DNA from: Labilibaculum sp041595635
GTDB taxonomy: Bacteria > Bacteroidota > Bacteroidia > Bacteroidales > Marinifilaceae
NCBI RefSeq assembly: GCF_041595635.1
Contig: NZ_JBFHJW010000002.1
Span: forward strand, 62,001-126,000
DNA: 64,000 nucleotides
Direction: 5' to 3'
Every line of letters starts with the position of its first letter. The first letter of the stretch is position 1. Of the stretch, positions 61,763-64,000 are shown in pieces. The notes below the pieces were generated by a model that was not told the origin of the DNA, ran no database searches, and saw only the letters and a list, made by a program, of their open reading frames with translations. Both the position numbers and the translations under genes were made by a program.

Positions 61763-62809
61763 ATGAATTTCAACATAAGTAAACCAAATCAAGAATTAGA
61801 AAAACCGCTTCAACATAAAATTGATCTGAAAACAAAACCCCTCGGATCCTTAGGAGTATTAGAACAATTAGCCGTAAAAATTGGCTGCATTCAAAATACA
61901 CTTAGTCCGGAATTAAAACAACCAACAATTATTGTTTTTGCTGCCGACCATGGAATTGCTCTAGATGGTGTAAGTCCTTATCCTCAAGAAGTAACATGGC
62001 AAATGGTCGCTAACTTTATTGGCGGGGGTGCTGCTATTAATGTATTTAGCGAGCAGAATGGAATCGATATTAAAATAGTCGATGCAGGGGTAAATTATGA
62101 TTTTGAGAAAAATTCAGGCGTAATTGATGCGAAGGTTGATTATGGAACCAAAAGTTATTTGAGAGGTTCTGCAATGACCAATGAACAATTTAAAATAGCA
62201 ATGAAACGAGGTGCTGATCTTTGCGAAAAAATACATTGCGAAGGATCTAACATTATTGGCTTTGGCGAAATGGGAATCGCAAACACTTCTTCGGGGGCTA
62301 TTTTATTGAATCTTTTGGCAGATATTGATTTAAAAGAATGCGTAGGACGAGGAACTGGCTGGGATGACAAAGGCCTAAAAAAGAAATATGAAATTCTGAA
62401 AAAAGCTGTTGATAATTACAAAGGAGATCATACGACAGAAAATATTTTAACTTATTTTGGAGGTTTCGAAATTGTTATGATTGTTGGTGCCATGCTGAAA
62501 GCTGCCGAACTTAAAATGCTTATTATGGTTGATGGTTTCATAATTAGTGCAGCACTTTTGGCAGCATCAAAACTAAATGCGAACATTCTGGATTATTGCA
62601 TTTTCACACATAAATCAAATGAAAATGGACATAAATACCTTTTGAAGCATTTAGAGGCTGAGCCAATTCTAGATTTGGGAATGAGATTGGGCGAAGGAAC
62701 AGGAGCTGCTGTAGCCTATCCAATTATAGAATCGGCGGTGAATTTTCTAAATCAAATGGCTAGCTTTGAGGATGCTGGAGTTACCAATAGTGACCAAATT
62801 ATAAACTAG
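61763..62809 (+). CDS. cobT: CobT-type phosphoribosyltransferase, more canonical copy 2
   Basis: This 348-residue paralogue of the preceding gene keeps the canonical pattern: KTKPLGSLGVLEQLAVKIG, FAADHGIALDGVSPYPQEVTWQMV with Q80 at the base-site glutamine, GGGAAINVF, FGEMGIANTSSGAILLNLL and MRLGEGTGAAVAYPII with E311. Both copies align along their whole length, so this is a tandem duplication followed by divergence. It is 20 bases after copy 1 and 3 bases before cobS. Two adjacent CobT homologues are otherwise known from Sporomusa/Veillonella ArsAB, a heterodimer that activates phenolic bases. Confidence 0.93.
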   Translation: MNFNISKPNQELEKPLQHKIDLKTKPLGSLGVLEQLAVKIGCIQNTLSPELKQPTIIVFAADHGIALDGVSPYPQEVTWQMVANFIGGGAAINVFSEQNGIDIKIVDAGVNYDFEKNSGVIDAKVDYGTKSYLRGSAMTNEQFKIAMKRGADLCEKIHCEGSNIIGFGEMGIANTSSGAILLNLLADIDLKECVGRGTGWDDKGLKKKYEILKKAVDNYKGDHTTENILTYFGGFEIVMIVGAMLKAAELKMLIMVDGFIISAALLAASKLNANILDYCIFTHKSNENGHKYLLKHLEAEPILDLGMRLGEGTGAAVAYPIIESAVNFLNQMASFEDAGVTNSDQIIN

Positions 62810-62812
62810 TAA

Positions 62813-63574
62813 ATGAAAAGAGAATTAGACATATTTTTTACAGGACTTTCTTTTTTCACCAGAGTGCCTTTTCCCAAGTGGGCACAATTCAAAAAAGAAT
62901 ATCAGCACGAAGCCATAAAATATTTTCCTGTATCGGGGATAATTATTGGTAGTGTGGCTGGCTTAGTATTTTATTTAACCAACCTGGTTTTTCCATTTAA
63001 TTTATCAGTGATGTTGAGCATGGGAGCTACTGTTTTGTTCACTGGAGCATTGCACGAGGATGGCTTTATGGACGTTTGTGATGGTTTTGGTGGTGGTTGG
63101 ACACGAGAACGAATTTTGGAAATTATGAAAGATTCCTTAATTGGTGCATTTGGTGTTACTGGCATAGTTTTTCTAGTAATGACCAAGTTCTTTTGTCAAT
63201 ATTCTATTTCTGCCAACGAATTGCCAATTATTTTAATTGCAGCTCACTCAGTATCTAGAATGTTTGCCGCTAGCTTGGTAAATACACATCAATATGCAAG
63301 AACCGAAAATTCAAAAGCAAAAGATTACTCTCAAAAATTATCGAAAAAGAATTTAATTTTCATGTTACTTACTGGCGTATTGCCTATTGCACTGCTGGGG
63401 AATGCTAAATTCTTTCTAGTTCTCCTTCCTGTTTTTCTAGCTAAATTTTTGCTAGGTAAATATTTTAAAAAATGGATAGGTGGTTTTACTGGCGACTGCA
63501 TTGGAGCCACTCAACAAGTTTGCGAAATCGTATTTTACCTATCCTATATGATAATTTATAATCAAGCACTATAA
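62813..63574 (+). CDS. cobS: Adenosylcobinamide-GDP ribazoletransferase (cobalamin synthase)
   Basis: CobS joins adenosylcobinamide-GDP with alpha-ribazole (phosphate) to form the complete cobamide. The 253-residue membrane protein has FTGLSFFTRVPFPKW, KYFPVSGIIIGSVAGLVF, and TGALHEDGFMDVCDGFGGGWTRERILEIMKDSLIGAFGV with the conserved acidic residues, then GGFTGDCIGATQQVCEIVFYL. It starts 3 bases after the second cobT, and cobC follows after 3 bases, so all are one operon. Confidence 0.96.
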   Translation: MKRELDIFFTGLSFFTRVPFPKWAQFKKEYQHEAIKYFPVSGIIIGSVAGLVFYLTNLVFPFNLSVMLSMGATVLFTGALHEDGFMDVCDGFGGGWTRERILEIMKDSLIGAFGVTGIVFLVMTKFFCQYSISANELPIILIAAHSVSRMFAASLVNTHQYARTENSKAKDYSQKLSKKNLIFMLLTGVLPIALLGNAKFFLVLLPVFLAKFLLGKYFKKWIGGFTGDCIGATQQVCEIVFYLSYMIIYNQAL

Positions 63575-63577
63575 AAA

Positions 63578-64000
63578 ATGGAAATATATTTAATCAGACA
63601 TACAAAAGTAAATGTGGAGCCAGGCGTTTGCTATGGACAAAAAGATGTTGAATTGGCTGATAGCTATCCTAAAGAGTTGGAATTAATAAAAGAAAAACTA
63701 AAAAATATTGATTTTGATCTAGTTATTACAAGTCCCTTAAACAGAGCAAAACAGTTGGCTACTGATATTTTTGGCGAAAAAGTAGAAGAAGATTTAAGGT
63801 TAATGGAACTTAACTTTGGCGATTGGGAAGGTAAAGTATGGGACGAAATAAAAGATCCCCTGCTTCAGGTTTGGATGAACGATTTTGTAAATAAAAAGTG
63901 TTCCAACGGAGAGTCCTTTGTAATGCTGCGTGATCGGGTTTTGGAATTTTGGAATGAAATTAAAAGTAAGGATTGCAATAAAGTTGCCGTTTTTACTCAT
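63578..64000 (+). CDS. cobC: Alpha-ribazole phosphatase, cut by window edge
   Basis: The ATG at 63578 opens 141 codons that run off the window. The histidine-phosphatase signature is seen at the start (YLIRHTKVNVEPGVCYGQKDVEL), with LVITSPLNRAKQLA and LMELNFGDWEGKVWDEI. A terminal AVFTH is the second catalytic histidine region. CobC removes the phosphate from alpha-ribazole phosphate or cobalamin phosphate. It completes the nucleotide-loop set. A C-terminal part is missing only because the window ends. Confidence 0.9.
   Translation, partial: MEIYLIRHTKVNVEPGVCYGQKDVELADSYPKELELIKEKLKNIDFDLVITSPLNRAKQLATDIFGEKVEEDLRLMELNFGDWEGKVWDEIKDPLLQVWMNDFVNKKCSNGESFVMLRDRVLEFWNEIKSKDCNKVAVFTH

Noticed and set aside
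1..64000. tRNA, rRNA or prophage genes
   Set aside because: No tRNA-like cloverleaf with GTTCGA-type T-loop, no rRNA stretch, and no integrase, capsid or tail genes were found in reading the window.

Overview
The window looks like a chromosomal segment of a marine-type Bacteroidota, most likely in or near Bacteroidales/Marinilabiliales. This is inferred, not proven. The evidence is low G+C by eye, several promoters of the Bacteroidota type (TTTG, 17-23 bases, TAnnTTTG), weak Shine-Dalgarno signals, repeated TolC/fusion-protein/RND operons, LytS/LytTR signalling, a fasciclin lipoprotein whose mature N-terminus fits a surface-export signal, and many small proteins of a style typical of this phylum. 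No rRNA, tRNA, CRISPR array, insertion sequence, prophage or integrase was seen. The content is mostly core metabolism plus envelope functions.

Layout. Positions 1-8600 hold the start of one efflux operon (GbsR-type regulator and fusion-protein lipoprotein, leftward, with a perfect 24-bp palindrome at the regulator start), a LytS/LytTR two-component pair, and a divergent fusion protein-RND-TolC operon. 8.7-12.3 kb has an unusual PHP-ACT-ACT protein and small genes. 12.5-17.2 kb carries hemA, hemC, hemB and hemE but no hemD. 17.4-24.3 kb has a cysteine-motif protein, a VWA-like membrane protein with a lipoprotein, a Ste24-type protease and cinA. 24.5-30.8 kb is a TolC-fusion protein-RND operon followed by a P-II-like protein and a small membrane protein. 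30.9-33.5 kb holds small poorly characterised genes, including a NifX-like/HEPN-like pair.

33.8-44.4 kb is leftward. It contains plsY, a membrane-anchored peroxiredoxin, a DUF1295 enzyme and a fused DAK2-DegV (fatty-acid-kinase-like) protein in a tight cluster, then a lipocalin, a CorA/CNNM pair, and a mtaB-miaB-flavin reductase operon. 45-49.5 kb has bioF, a thioredoxin-like protein, slyD and a DAACS symporter. 49.6-56.1 kb has a four-domain fasciclin lipoprotein, a MerR/B12-binding regulator, an ECF sigma factor, small proteins, a metallopeptidase, and an XRE regulator preceded by 1.07 kb of non-coding DNA unusually rich in TTACAA/TTGTAA. 56.2-57.9 kb is pyrK-pyrD.

58.0-64.0 kb is the nucleotide-loop half of cobamide synthesis: threonine-phosphate decarboxylase, cbiB, cobU, two tandem cobT paralogues, cobS and a truncated cobC. 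Haem/sirohaem precursors and cobamide assembly therefore lie in one window, with a probable B12-sensing regulator between them.

The strongest leads are the tandem divergent CobT pair (an ArsAB-like arrangement), the one-polypeptide FakA/FakB-like protein next to plsY, the TTACAA-rich region before the XRE gene, the NifX-like/HEPN-like pair, the P-II-like protein attached to an RND pump, and the PHP-ACT-ACT fusion. All functional statements rest on motif reading only; no database search was run.
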